From NCBI GenBank assembly GCA_947462335.1, contig OX381708.1:41605377-41669376 (forward strand): 64,000 bases of DNA, read 5' to 3'. This DNA comes from Harmothoe impar. Its lineage: Eukaryota; Annelida; Polychaeta; Phyllodocida; Polynoidae. The position numbers and the translations under genes are program-made. Shown here in pieces: positions 10,984 through 25,100 of this stretch (the stretch's first letter is position 1; the number at the start of each line of letters is the position of its first letter). Below the pieces are notes generated by a model. That model searched no databases. It was not told the origin of the DNA and saw only the letters and a list, made by a program, of their open reading frames with translations.

Positions 10984-13036
10984 TACCGCCTCTCCAAAGC
11001 TACAAAGGCACCTTTGAATGTTTACATTCTGCATTATGAAATGAAATTTTTAGTTTAAATCATTTTGGGCTTCATCATAAAGTTGTTCACATTCAGTGTG
11101 CTTGATATAACCTTTACATAAGTATATCTGTGTAGTATGTGCCTCAACCAGTACACTCTACTTGATGTATTCATGAAACAGTACATAATGACAAGACAGA
11201 TCAGCAGATGGTGGACCCAGTATACCACCTGCCATGATGGAGTGAGGTGCTGATGGGCCGCCACCTAGAGGGGTTATCTCCTGTGGGCCCCACTTCTTCT
11301 TGATCAGGGAAGCGGCCGATGAGCTTTGGATGCCAGACTTTCCATCTTTACCCTGGGAGACACCTCTCATATACTGCTAGCAGCTACCCCTCTGGCACTA
11401 CCATGATAAGGTGCATTGGGATGCTGCTACTGCTCTCCTATATTGAAGTTCTCATATTTCTAACAAGTATCTATAATTTTGCCATAGTTGATAGTGATGT
11501 CTTCAATCATACTGCATGCACGATCTAAATAGTGTTATGGAACTCATAGTGTAGGGGTCCGGTAGTGGATATCAGATACAGCAAACCTCATAGAATAGGA
11601 TATGATAACAACATTGCACTTGATATAACTCCCATACAAAGTATGTGTTACCCTTGTGTAAGGTACCACTACATGAATCTACCCTAGGGATGTACATGTC
11701 TATGTAATGTAGCAATTAACTACCTAACAAGACTTCTGTGATTATGGCATGAGATGCTGATGAGCAGGCTATCAGCCCTGAATAACAGGATTCCCTTTAA
11801 TATAGTAGCTAGCCTTCGGGCAAATCGATTCTGGTTAAGGTTTACTTAATTTATTTTCCTTTTAATAATACCATCTGTGGTAGCCTAGTCTGAATATATG
11901 TGACAAGTACTGGGGAAAGAGACATCAGTGCACCCTGCACTAAGGTCCCTTTTCGCAGATCACCTCACATATCATGTCATTTTGCTAAAGGCATAATAAT
12001 TACGATCCAACACTTCTATTTTGAGACTGATTTTCACTCAATCTACAAATATGACCGTGAGTCAATCTATCTTAGCAGAGATAAGCCATCGCCAACGCAC
12101 ATTTATGAGCAAATTATATTAGCTGCATAGGCCTAAGGTATATGCCCAGAGTATGATATATGTGTCCCCTTTTCTGATAAAAATACTGTAGGACCTTGAC
12201 AAGGCCAAACTGTTATCTGACCTTCTCAGGTCGAAGGTCAATCCGCCTGTCACATGGTCGTGTCACATGATATAAGCGGAACGCCGGTAATGAGCGATAA
12301 TATGTGAATAACGCGGCTTGACACGGGATCGTCGGGTACATGAGGTAGTATAAAATATTTTTTATGAGGAAGGGGATTATATTAGATCAGGATGATATAA
12401 CACTGACATCATAGCAGCACTGTTTCCATAGATGGTAAGCTTTATTGGGAAGATCTGGGTGATATAGAGGTGCTTAAATTATCTCGCGTAGGCTCATGGC
12501 CTTGGGTTAGGAAAACCTTTCATTTATTCAATCATTTTAAGTACTTTCTTTTAGATGAAACGGAAGTAGACCTGCAGTTCGCCCTGAACATTTTAGCGAT
12601 GCATTAACATCTTAGGAAGGTCGTTCAAATTGAGTATTCACTTTGTGCAAACAATGGTACAGATTATATTCCTTCGAAAAAGAAAAGAGGCTTCTCTTCT
12701 GTTCCACTCTAACACACGGAACATACTGCCATACGTTTTTGTCTTTCCCTTGATTGTTATAATTAAATAAACCTCTTCTCAACCATGGGTTCTACGAATG
12801 TAAAGGTTGTTTTGCACATTCTGTTAACATTTTATCCCAAGCCAACAGCTCTATGTTGCTCATCACAGCAGAAGACTAAGAGTGTTCCAAAAAGCCTCTG
12901 ATGCTCTCAAAGTGTGTGGGGCCTATAGGATTTTATACTTCTGTATGTTCTGTATTGCCTTTGATTCTAAGACAGTTTTCATATTCATTTAAATTATATA
13001 TAATTCTAAACTATGTTCCTTTCCTCTTTCCTCCAG
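10984..13036. other. Non-coding DNA upstream of the first EVA1C-like exon seen
   Basis: No signal-peptide exon or further lectin-domain exon was found in this interval or the preceding 10 kb. The frame at 11319-11528 contains a short hydrophobic stretch (IGMLLLLSYIEVLIFL) but overlaps other frames and has no clear donor in the required phase 1. The interval also holds a small foldback repeat at 11896-11976. Confidence 0.4.
11896..11976. repeat. ~80-bp miniature foldback repeat, copy 1
   Basis: It matches 19025-19105 at roughly four positions in five, with CACCCTGCACTAAGG and TTTCGCAGAT conserved. It begins ATATGTGACA and ends CTCACATATCATG; in the other copy these ends are inverted repeats (ATATGTGACA / TGTCACATAT). 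Confidence 0.6.
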
Positions 13037-13186
13037 ATGAATTCCGCAGTAGAATAACATGTGAGAATGATGACCTGTTGTTACGATGTAAGAAGTCTCA
13101 GCGGATTGCCATTTATTCTGCAACCTTTGGGCGGTCGCGGAGAGGCAATCTGGAATGTCCTGCAGCCCGAGGGGGCTTCGATGGAG
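13037..13186 (+). CDS. EVA1C: EVA1C-like exon: N-terminal half of SUEL lectin domain
   Basis: The exon follows CTTTCCTCCAG and is read in phase 1, needing one G from an upstream exon. It encodes ITCENDDLLLRC, IAIYSATFGR and NLECP, which match the conserved first half of galactose-binding lectin domains (Cys, Leu-rich strand, A-x-[YF]-G-R, Cys). It ends GGAG/GTAGGC. Length is 150 nt. The next coding exon is about 20 kb away. Confidence 0.85.
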
Positions 13187-16100
13187 GTAGGCCTTTCATA
13201 TATCTACATACATCGTTGTATCATGTTGCTTTGTCTTCACCAGATATGTATTACACCACTGGCAAAACAATGTACATCACAGGTACAGATAATAATAGAT
13301 ACATGTATCTGATTTCCTCCTGTAGTGTACTAACAAACATAGTGCTTCGACTCGACTAACATTAATGACACGACTTGGAATGTATTGAATGGAATGATAA
13401 GAATTGGTCTCTGATGATCAGATAAATATTATCTAGCTTCTCATAATGTCGAGAGAATGGTTATTTAATCATGGTAAGATCGAGTTCCAATAAGTTAAAA
13501 TCTATCCTTTTTGCACTATTTGCCTTGCGTAGTCATAGTGGTTGTACTCTCTTTCCAGTGTTAAACAGCAATAGCACTCCGTGGAATGCTAATTTAATAG
13601 AAGGTTTGTCATTCTCGTTAGCATGTACCGCAACGCACACCGGTCCATTTAGGGGGGTTCTATTGAAAGGCAGACAGCAGCTCAAATTGCCAAAATACAA
13701 AAACTAAGATGGCGTCTTATAGCTTGGTGTATAAGTCTCAAAATCCATACAGATAACAATCTTCACGGCACATCATTATTTTCCCCTTCATTTCCTGGAA
13801 ATATTGATTTTAAAGGCAGACATCATACACCCTCTTTAAATCCAGCCTACATATTATGTTCACTAATAAATGTTGACATGTACATAATTTTCGCTCTGTT
13901 GGCTATTTGCAAGTGCATTGCGAGTAAATGTTCTGGTCTCTCGACACGAAATGAGGCTCGAGACCGACATTATCTGCGCTCGGTTACTCACATCAATACA
14001 TGCTTGTATTTTGTTTAGCCATTTTATTATTTTCATGGCTGAAAGACATTAAGGCTATTGATTTAAGAGGCTGCCTTTCGCCTGAGCCCTCCTGGACCTG
14101 TTTATGGGTGTGTGTTTATTCGAGGTCTTACTTCGCGATGAAGGACGCTTTTATTTAGTATGACTTTGTATTCGTGTTGTGCCTCAGCCTTTTCAATATT
14201 GAGCCGACAAGAGCTTCCTGCAAATAAGCACTGGCGTTTTCATTTTGTAGCCCTTTTTTTATTGATTAATATGCACGGACACAGTCCAGAGGATTTGAAT
14301 TTTCCCAGTCGATCAATCCCTCTGTTTCTTTAACATCTTTTAACTGTATTCACACTGACTTTATGATATGGTATTGAAATATCTGTATTTTATGTCAACC
14401 CGTTTTCTTACATTCATCATTGTTATTGTCCACATTACTATGTTTTGTTTCACTGTGCCATTCTACAAATACATTTTAAATGGAGTGGTTATTATTTGTG
14501 TTTTATACTACTCGAAGATATTTTCAATTCTTGAATTGCATGTTATACGGAATCACCCATTTAACCATTCATGATCACGCTCTATTCTTTCCAAGATCAT
14601 GTTTCAAAGTTCAACTTCAATGTATGTTTTGTGATGTGAAGCTTATTGTGTATCAGTATCACTTAGGAAGTATTAGACGATTTACAAAATGTCACCCTGG
14701 ATACTAGGTACTGCCACTGGCCTTCCTGCCATCCTGCCTGACTTTCAAGTGAGAGTGGCTTTAGCGACAATGACGCTGACATTCCTGAGTGTGTAGGGCT
14801 TAAAATGGAGGCTGATATGTGCACATATCTATGTGGTAAATCGATGTACTAGTAATCATTGGTGCTGCGGGGCGGGGGTCTACCCTATTTCATGTAACAT
14901 TCAGTTCCAGATTGTAAGCAATGCCAATGAACCCTGAGCAATGCAGCGACCGCACAACAGCATTTGAAATGCATTTACACGATAGTGGTTTTAGCGTAAA
15001 GGGGGGATTTTGACTATTCCCTATTTATATTGTCACGCACACTACAAATTGCCTTGGGACTAAAAGGAAAGTTTGTCCTACTTCTTGAACAACAGATATG
15101 GTGCCAGGCAGGAGACAGGAAACAAATCTAAGAGCTAGTCGTTTTTATTGAAGCTGCAAAGAAGCTGATCCCACAATGTTCCTATCCTAAATTCCCAATG
15201 GCAAACAAGACGTTGCATGTGTTTCTACTACAGAGTCTATGGCATGTCCAGCAAATGATCTTTAGATAGAGCCCTTTGGGACTACGCAGAGAGTTATAGG
15301 GCACATTACTCCCTGCAGTGACTTATCAGCTACGGTCACCTAACACCACCTTTGAGACTAGCCTCCAGATGCATCCTCCATCAGAAGGAAAAAGCCAAGG
15401 AGACTTTTAGAAACGACATCATATAAGAAAGTCCATGCAAGTAGGTAGACATTAAAAAGGATATCTTCACAGCCAAAAATAATTTTCTTACTCTAAGAAA
15501 ATACTAGAATCAAGATTAAATTTTCTCGATTCAAGTAATAAACTCATTCTAAGTTTTTACGTTTATCTTGTTTTCAGAAAGGGCAAGCTAAAAAAAAAAT
15601 CTTATATTTTACTAGTATTCTTCTAGAAACGAGTATTCAAGATTATTTTTCTTTAGGAATTTTCTTAAAACTGGTCATTTGTGCACCAAACAAGATTATA
15701 TCTTATATTCCTGAAATAAGAAAGTTCTATTTCTAGATTTAAGATTGCTATGTCTTGAAAATCTGCTCAGTAAAGAATTAACCTGAAACCATGTGTCCAT
15801 AGTGGCTATTAGGGCAAAAGAAATGCAAGTATACTCTATTATGTTATGGGTATGACCATGTTTAATGCCTTCACCAAATTCCTTTCATTATTTGGGAATT
15901 TTATAGGTGTGGAATGTGAGTTCAGGTAGGTTCCATAGGGATCATGTATACAGACTACAAAATAAGAATTATTTTCTTAAAATAAGAAAATTAGTTACAT
16001 GTTGTGCCACAAGAGGCCACCACTATGTAATACAGCAACTTTCTTAGCAAAATGGGTATACATTTCTGCCTCAAATTAAGTCCCAAAGAAACAGAAGAGG

Positions 16101-19100
16101 GTAAAAATATGTGGAAAAAGGGGAAATTTGTTAGGGATTAGTTTGATGTAAGAACCCTTGTTCCAGTGAATGAATTATATTGACTATAGGGAGAAATGAT
16201 AAGAGACACCATTTGCTTGATAATATCATTTAAATAAAGGGAAGGATTTTGTCTCCCATCACATGAAGTGAAATGACTTTGAATAAAGGTCTGTTTGCTT
16301 AAACTTCTATTGTAGCTACAAAAAGCTGCATTTAATCTGATGAACCTCTTTCTGATGCTCTGGCATCAATCCTTTCTCTCTAAGACTAAAATTAAATATA
16401 ATTATACCCCTTTCCCAGGCAAGAAAATCAATCTTGTTTATTTACTGGAATAAGAAATTAAAACTTACTTAAGAAAAAGGTTTTCTAGAAAAAAGGTCCA
16501 TTCAGTAAGAAAGATTTTCTTATTTTGAGAAATATGTCCGGAAATATCATCTTGATTCCAGTATGAAATACTTGATTTAAGAATTTCTTTCTTGTTTGTT
16601 TTTCTTGTTTGTTTTTCTTACTCTAAGTATATTAAACTCAACCATGCTTTCAAGTAAAATTTTGTTATCCTACGGACAAACTTGTTTTAAGTTTATTTTA
16701 CTTAAAACAAGAAATATTTTCTGAAAATGAGAAAATTATTTTTGGCTGTGTTTAAAGAATCTAAAATGCCAGGTGCACAAGGGCAATTGTCACTGAGCTA
16801 GTTCAAGACTTTGACTCATGTGACATGGGCGACGGGTGGTGTCAAGGCTTTGTGGTTGCCATGGTAGCAAAGCTAAAACACCATCATCTCAAACTGGAGG
16901 TTCCCTTTTTGTGTTGAAGAGGAGGATGGTGGCAGCTGAGGAGAAAGCTGACCCCCTGTGGGATGTTTATTACCAGTGTTGGTCACCTGGGGATACCACT
17001 ATGGGTAAATACGTGAAAAGAGTGCCAAAGATTGGCAAGAATTACATTAAAATCAGCTCCATCACTTGAACAGCGGGGCCCTATATCCTTGATAGTAGAT
17101 TGACTATATTATAGCTCGATCATTTTCAATAAAGTCTCCAATGCTATATCTTTTATATTGGCCCTCTGTCTCTGCATTTACAGATTTGACAAATGACCCT
17201 GTGCTATCATAATGAAATGCCATTCACGAGAGACCAACTTCAATCAGGATTCTTGACTCTCCTGACACGTCTCCCTCTATTGGGCCTGGTCCCTTATCAC
17301 CATACTGACTTGACCAATAATTTTATCCAACGCTTTCTATTGTAGTCATCTCAGACAAACTGACACCCAGACCGACATGTGAGTGCCATGTTATCCCAGA
17401 CAGATATGAGTTTGATTCCTTATCAAGTCGCGAAATATGAATAACAGTGCCACTATAACTCTGCATCTTAGCATGCAATCGCCTCATTGCATGGTAATAC
17501 CACTAGGCTTGTGGGAACGGGAGGAGACTGATGGGTGAGTAGCTCAGGCTGGGAGAGCAGCTCATGGTGGGATAGGAAGTAGCCCAGAAAGTGCTGAAGG
17601 GATGCCCCTCTGGATACTACAAATTCTTATTTTATAGCTTTACTCTATAGAGAATCCTAGTCTGGAGGGCAATAGGACATGGCGGTGGATCCCAGACACA
17701 GGGATTCTTTCAGCATTAGAAAATCAAAGACACATTAGGGGCTGTCTTATTTCAATACCCAGTCAGATGATCTTTTTATCGAATTGCCTTCGATAGACGA
17801 CTCCTTGATTAAAGGCAAAGAATTTTATTTTGTCCTTTTTGCCAGACCTGATTTGGTCGTGTTGATTAAGATAGAAGCCAGTAACTGAAGGCTACACTCG
17901 GTCTTAGTTTCTGGCTGAAAATACGAATGGTGTAGTGTCCTCTGTTTGGATCTTTCAGTGCCTTGATTCAAATATTCATAGAAAAAAGTATTATGATTCC
18001 CAATGAAGAGGGTGTTTACTTGGTGATTAAGTGCACTACACATCCATAGACACCAATATGATTCAGACCTGAACCCACCACAACCATCAGGAAAAATGTC
18101 CAAGTTATTACTTTTGAGCTTTGTAACTATCATCATGTCTCACATTATTCCCAGGTTCCTTTCGCCAGATAGAGCATTAAATTGTCTATATACACAATTA
18201 CGGGTTTGCACTCTCTGAGGCAATCACCTCCCTACTTGTTTCCACAAGGACTACCTATAGCAGAGTGCACTTAAAGTATCCAGCTGATGGTAGGGAGGGT
18301 ATGTATGCATCAGTGCCATGGTGTACTCTAAGACCCAGGTTCCAAACATCTCATGTGGAAGCATAACCAGGTTTTTAGTGAGAGGAGCAGGCTGTGTGTA
18401 GTCACATGTCAGATTTACACAAGGATACAACCTCATTTTAACTACAAAATACAAGTGTAATGGAAGTTCTGTGAACCATGCACTAATTGAAAAAAATGAC
18501 AAATTCATGAGAACCGGAGGCACAATGATCTGTGTAGAGCACACAGAGTACTTTTTAAAGACAATGTATGAGAGGGTTCCCATAGCACAAAGAAGTGCAA
18601 TATTGTGTATGTAGTGAAAGCACAAAACCTAATAAAATACTATTTATTCCAATCGACTACCTTCAGATTTTGGATTGTACAGGGGAAGGTTTTGACTGAA
18701 TCTCACAGAAAGAGATCATGCTGAGAGTTTCGATATTTTGATCTACTATTTATATTTTAGTATAAAAATGAGTCCTGCACTGATGAACTGGTAATCTTTG
18801 CAGGAGTTGTCATTTATTAATGCATCCTAAGTGTGCCAGACCTATTAAAACACTCAGAGCGACTTGAATTCTTAGTATATGAACGAAATAAGTCTGAGAA
18901 TCTATTGGAATCAAGTCCAGTTTAATCCTAAGCAAATTGAAATGCAAAAGTTGTCTTGACTTGATATATAGAGGATCCAATATATACTACATGTGTACAT
19001 GTATAGTAAAAGTAAGAACGTAACATATGTGACATGTACTGGGAAGGGGGACCTTATTGCACCCTGCACTAAGGGACTTTTTCGCAGATGTTGTCACATA

Positions 19101-22100
19101 TCATGGACTACCAAAATAGTTGCTGGTAACCTGTCAAGTAAAGACATATATAACAATTCACAAGAAGCCAATTCCATAAGGTGGCTTCCCAATGGCTTCA
19201 TCAGTGAGCAGCTTGTGAGCTCGTTGCTTATTCCCAGGTGGGTGATGAGCACTCCCAAGTCACTGCATACTGGTGACCGAGTATAATAGACTCTTGCTCC
19301 TTAGTGGTCAGACCTGTTCTCTTTGTGCCTAATTATATAGCACTGTAAGTTGTCACACTTTGAAGGCAGCCATCTTGTTCCTCTACAGATTGGCACAAGG
19401 CTATTATGCTTTCCATGCGTGGGTGGCTCTATGTGGGATCCCATCTATGGTATAGTAGAGGAGAATCCTACTAGCAGTAGACCCAGTAAATGTATTTGCC
19501 TTGGTGTTCTCAATGGGCAGTCATATTGATTTGTATGATTTATTATATGATAAGTAGCAAAAATATCAGCTATGTTCTACCTGTATTTCATTCAATACAG
19601 CAGTCACAGCAGTCCAACAGCCACACCCCTAATCCTGGGGCTCTTCCTTAGTCCTACCCAGGGACAACAAGTCCACCAGGGAAACTAGATATATCACGAG
19701 TTTGTGCGGAACGAGTTACTTTTACATTAACAACGCTTCAAAGGACCAAAGGCAATTTCCTTGAATTACACCCACCCCGGCACTCATGAGAGATTGTTCT
19801 AAAATACAATTCTAGAAAGGTCTTTTATCTTTTAACCTTATATTCAGAGGAAAAAACTAGATAACGGCTGCAGTAAAGACATCCCAGAGGGGAGATCAGG
19901 TACTCCTCATGAAATTCAAATGTCAACAAGGAACAATGTAACTATAACAATGGAAGTATTTAACTGATTAGATAATGAGGTAACTATTGCAGAACATCTA
20001 AAGATGACGTCATAATCATACCTGTACTATACTACACCCTGTATAGCGAAGCACAAGGACATCTACTCGAAAAGATAGTTTGCAATTTTCCCACCCTGAA
20101 AGTCCCAATCCGTGCATCTCCATCACAAGCAGCTCTATACGTTGTGCAAGGTGCTCAAGCTGTGAGTTGGGTTCAAGCCTTTGCATTGCCTTGAGGTGCT
20201 CAGCCCAAGCTCCTCCCTACATAATATTGACCACATGGCTATATATTAAAGGGCCTTGTCGAGTAGCAAAAGTATCAGCTATGTTCTACCTGTATTTCAT
20301 TCAATGCAGCAGTCAATGCAGTCCAACAACCACACCCCTAATCCTGGGGCTCTTCCTTAGTCCTACCCAGGGACAACAAGTCCACCAGGGAAACTAGATA
20401 TATCACGAGTTTGTGCGGAACGAGTTACTTTTACATTAACAACGCTTCAAAGGACCAAAAGCAATTTCCTTGAATTACACCCACCCCGGCACTCATGAGA
20501 GATTGTTCTAAAATACAATTCTAGAAAGGTCTTTTATCTTTTAACCTTATATTCAGAGGAAAAAACTAGATAACGGCTGCAGTAAAGACATCCCAGATGG
20601 GAGATCAGGTACTCCTCATGAAATTCAAATGTCAACAAGGAACAATTTAACTATAACAATGGACGTATTTAAGTGCTTAGATAATGAGGTAACTATTGCA
20701 GAACATCTAAAGATGACGTCATAATCATACCTGTACTATACTACACCCTGTATAGTGAAGCACAGGGACATCTACTCGAAAAGATAGTTTGCGGTTTTCC
20801 CACCCTGAAAGTCCCAAACCGTGCATCTCCATCACAGGCAGCTCTATACGTTGTGCAAGGTGCTCAGGATGTGAGTTGGGTTCAAGCCTTTGCATTGCCT
20901 TGAGGTCCTCAGCCCAAGCTCCTCCCTACATAATATTGACCACATGGCTATATATTAAAGGGCCTTGTCCAGCTCTGAGCAGTACCCTGTATAATATAGA
21001 CATTGTAGGAGCAATCACTCAGTCTTGGTATTGAGTGTCTCAAGAATTTGCATGAGCAGCTCACGTTGACGTGCATCATCATGCATGGTTAAATCGACCA
21101 CCCTAAGTAATAGACCTGCAGGATAAGATTATGAGAAGAGGCAGGTTCTACAGAATCCATAAGATTATGGCCAGGGAAATCCCTATGGCTTAACTATGGG
21201 ATGTCTGCAGGCAGTAGATCATTGTGCTGGTTATGTATCGCCTGAAGCCTCCTTCGTTTGATGACCACTTTCATCATGACTGTATTGACAAACTATGTTT
21301 AATGATATGCGTTTGGGATACTAGTTATAGGTATCAATACAGCAGTTGCTCTTGAAACTGGTGTTGGGTCATCTCAAATAAGAGGAATAAAAAAGGTATA
21401 TGCACAGTATAGGCACAATGCAATAGAGTTCGGGAAACATGCTCAAATACAATAGGAAACATTGGCAAGACGACGGTAACATCAGGTTATGCCTCATACC
21501 AACGCATTGAGACAATATAAAGATTTTCCACAGTTGTTTAGTGTTGGGAAATGAGATATCTATTACATACATCTTTATTCAATTTATCACATACTAATAC
21601 AGTAGTCCAGCTATGTATACAGTACACAGTTATTGCATTCATGGCTTTAACTAGAGACATGTCCTGGATATTGGATACCTGCTATGGTAATTTCAACCGG
21701 CATTCCTGTTGAATTAGCCGTAGAAACCTGATCTAATGACTAATTTACCAGGAAATTGTATGCGACCTGAATTCCCATATATCACGCTTACAAAGTTGAG
21801 GTCAATCTACAACTATTTTCTCTCATTTCTAGCATCTTTAGAGATGAACATGTTATGAATATATAGAGTCCGCTGGGACTACACAGAGGGACAGAGGGCA
21901 CATTACCCCTTGCAGTGACTTATCGCCCAGAGGGCTTGACATCCCTTTTGAGAGTAGCCTCGCAATGCGTCGTCCATGGATTTGAAGGGAAAGCCAAACG
22001 AAATTCTAGAAAACATGGGAAAAGTCTATAAAACACAATCTAAAACGTAAAGTCAACCATTAGCTCCGAGTCAACTCTCGACCTTTAGTCACCTGACTAG

Positions 22101-25100
22101 TCACCTGACTACACGAAAAAGACTTTATGGTTGCTATGGAAACTAGACTGAGGGCCAGTCGGTGTGTCCCATATATATGTGACGACACTCTCAGACTATG
22201 TTAGGCTGATTGTGTTACTTTTCTTTTTCTTTTTTCAAAGGATGGGTTAGTTGAATGACTTTATTAATTGACAAGTAACCATTCTAATTCTGGCATCAAC
22301 AACTTACAATTCTATACGTATACATGCTATACTTTTATGTACACAACAAATAATAAACGAAGGAAGACAATCATAATAATCCTTATGTATGTGCACAGTA
22401 TAATACAAAAATCTCCATCACTTGGAACCAAATGGTCCCTATACTTTAAAATCGCCTATACTGTTGATGGATCATCGTTTTTGATAAACAAAAGATTTGT
22501 ATTGACCCTCAATCTTTTCATTGATATTCTTGACAAATGACCTGCGATATCATAATGAAATGCCATACACGAGGGACCAACTTCAATCTATCTCGAACCG
22601 TCTCTGTATCTATCAGGCTCACTTCTTTGCCACCAAACAGGCTTGACCAATAATAGGATTCAACACATTCTAGTAGTGTCTACCAAAACAATCCGACATC
22701 CAGGCTGACATACGAGTGTCAACCTATCCCAGCGAGATGTGAGGTTTAGTCCTCATTGAGTTGCGCAATACGAATAGAGGTGTCACCTTGACTCTGTACC
22801 TTTTGGTTTCTGTCCTTTTTCTTTTTTTGCCACACTCTGCATCTTGGCATGCAATCGCCTCATTCCATGGTAATAACACTAGGATTGTGGGAAAGAGAGG
22901 AGGCTGAGGGGAGAGTAGCTCAAGGTGGGCGAGCAGCTCAGGGTGGGAGAGCAAGTAGCTCAGACAGTGGTGAATGGATGCTTAGAGTACTACAGGGGGG
23001 GTGTACCCTTCAGCTAGTCCGTATCATGTTGGACAGAGATTGGTATTAAAACCTTTATTGTCAAAATCCCAGCCCAAAGCCCAACAGGACATGGCGGCTG
23101 GTCCCTTTGGTTGCAAATTACCGACTCAGAGATTCGTCTGGGAAAAATCGAAGATGCACCAGAGGATTTTTTATTTCAATACCCAGCAACCTAATCCTTC
23201 GTGAAACTGCTTTTGATAGTGGTCTCTTTAATTAAGGGCAAGGATATTTGTTTCTTCTTTTTGTTTCTTAATCTCTGCCCTACTTTGGTATCACTAATTA
23301 AGAATAAAGGCCAGTAACTGAAGACCACACTCAGCTTTTAGTCTAAGTCTGAGTCTCTTGCTAAAAGTTGGCACCTCCTAATATAATGCTGTTTGTTAAA
23401 TTCTTCCAGTCTGTACATTCAAAGATGTGATTAAGAAGGGCTATAGTATTTTATGGAATTTGTTAAATTAACTTCCAATACCACTTTAGAGGTTATTTCC
23501 ATGTGAATAGAATTTATCTTCGGAGGGCATTATAGAAATTGCATCATAAAGCATGCAGCTTTTAGACATGTCATTAAATACTTTTACTTGACAATTAAAA
23601 GCACCAGAAATCCCAGGAACGATCAATAACCATAATCTTGCTAGGAGCTTTATGATTACTGCCATTGTTTCTCATCCTACACGGGATTTTAATGGTCAGA
23701 GCAAAAATGAAAACACGTACATACGTCATGATATTGTTTTGCCCTCTCCGACGAGGTTATTTCCTTACTTATTTCTGCAAAGACTACTACACCCCTTTGA
23801 GTGTCGAGATGATACATGCAGTAAGCATGTTACATGCATCAGTAGCATACTGTACTCCAAGACCTAGTTTACTACATGTATCCTCTCATCTGCAAACACA
23901 ACCAGGCATTTCAGAGTCAGGGACTGGTGCTTTAGATTTATAGCAAGACATAAACTAAGTTTTGTCAAGCTGAGACGCGATTTCCATAGAAAAATAAAGC
24001 TTGGTATTAACACAATGTGATGTGATAAAGATACCAAATGGGAAAGGCGTTGTTCAACCTGGTTATGCTGAGAGACTTAGATGATGCACAACTCATGTAT
24101 CAAGAAGTACGGAAGATTGCATAGCGCAATAGAAAAGAAGTGCGAAATTTGAATACAAAGCATACTGAAACAGGAATAATCATATTAATAGTCCGTCCTC
24201 ATTCAGAACTAAAGTAGCTAGCTACTCTCACTTTGCCATTAGAATTGCCACTCCATTTGTATGAAGTAGAAAAACTATGGCGGACACTACCTAATGTTTT
24301 GATTGGATTTCAATAGAAGGGATCACACTGAAATGCAATGTTTCAAAATTTGAAAGACGATTCAACATTGAGCAGTAAGTCTTGCACTAAGGAAAGCAAT
24401 AATGCTATGCAAACTATGGGACTTTGCTGGATTTGCCTTTTCATGAAATCTTTCCTCATACTTAGTATTTCAGACACCATCAGCAAAGATAGCGATTTGG
24501 CGCTACACTCAGCTTACATCCATGATCTTATCATGTGATTATCCTCTTCCCCTAGACACTTTCTATAACTTAGCCCCAGCTCTTCATAATATGCATCATC
24601 AACTGTCTCTGGTAGGCTGACAGATTTATGCGCCTATATGCCTCATGCATGGGAAAGCTATAGGGAGGATACCCTAAATGGATAATATATGATAACCCTG
24701 GAGAGCTATCAATTATAATACAGAATATCCTAGAATATGGGACCACTTAGTAGGAAGACAGAGTATAAAGGAAATCCCCTTTCTCATCAAAAACAGCCCA
24801 GAAATTCCTGTCTAGAGGAGGTTTGGTCCCTTGAGCTGGCCACACAGGGTCCCACTGAAGCATTTGTCTTGGGTATATACTTGGTTCACTATCTGCTGGT
24901 GAGGCTTCTAGGGTGACATTACCTTGCATTTTTAGCTGCATCTTCTATTGTGGCAATAAATATATAGGGAAATATTGCCTGAACTATATGTAAGTATTAG
25001 AATTGGGAAATGAACTTGAAATCCTTGCCGCCTGTAGATTACTCTCGTGATCGTTATTCCATAGGAAAACACCCATTGCAACAAGTCCTGCAACATAACG

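Larger units (their letters stand above)
15200..21570. repeat. Left unit of a diverged tandem segmental duplication
   Basis: Segments near 15278-15420, 17188-18450, 20790-21180 and 21440-21490 align in order with 21875-22020, 22532-23960, 25380-25800 and 26050-26095. The offset falls from about 6597 to 5344 to 4605. The two drops (about 1253 and 739) nearly equal the lengths of the transposon at 15468-16750 (1283 bp) and the tandem duplication at 19553-20969 (709 bp), both present only in this unit. Boundaries are approximate. Identity is clearly reduced, with many small indels. Confidence 0.75.

Noticed and set aside
11319..11528. Signal-peptide exon for the EVA1C-like gene
   Set aside because: It has a hydrophobic stretch but no suitable phase-1 donor before the stop and no lectin-like continuation, so I did not link it to the gene.
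20080..21034. Two similar open frames (20080-20397 and 20789-21034) suggesting duplicated small genes
   Set aside because: They are the same 709-bp tandem repeat read twice. The more diverged relative at 25328-25669 keeps only a partial frame, as expected for non-coding repeats.
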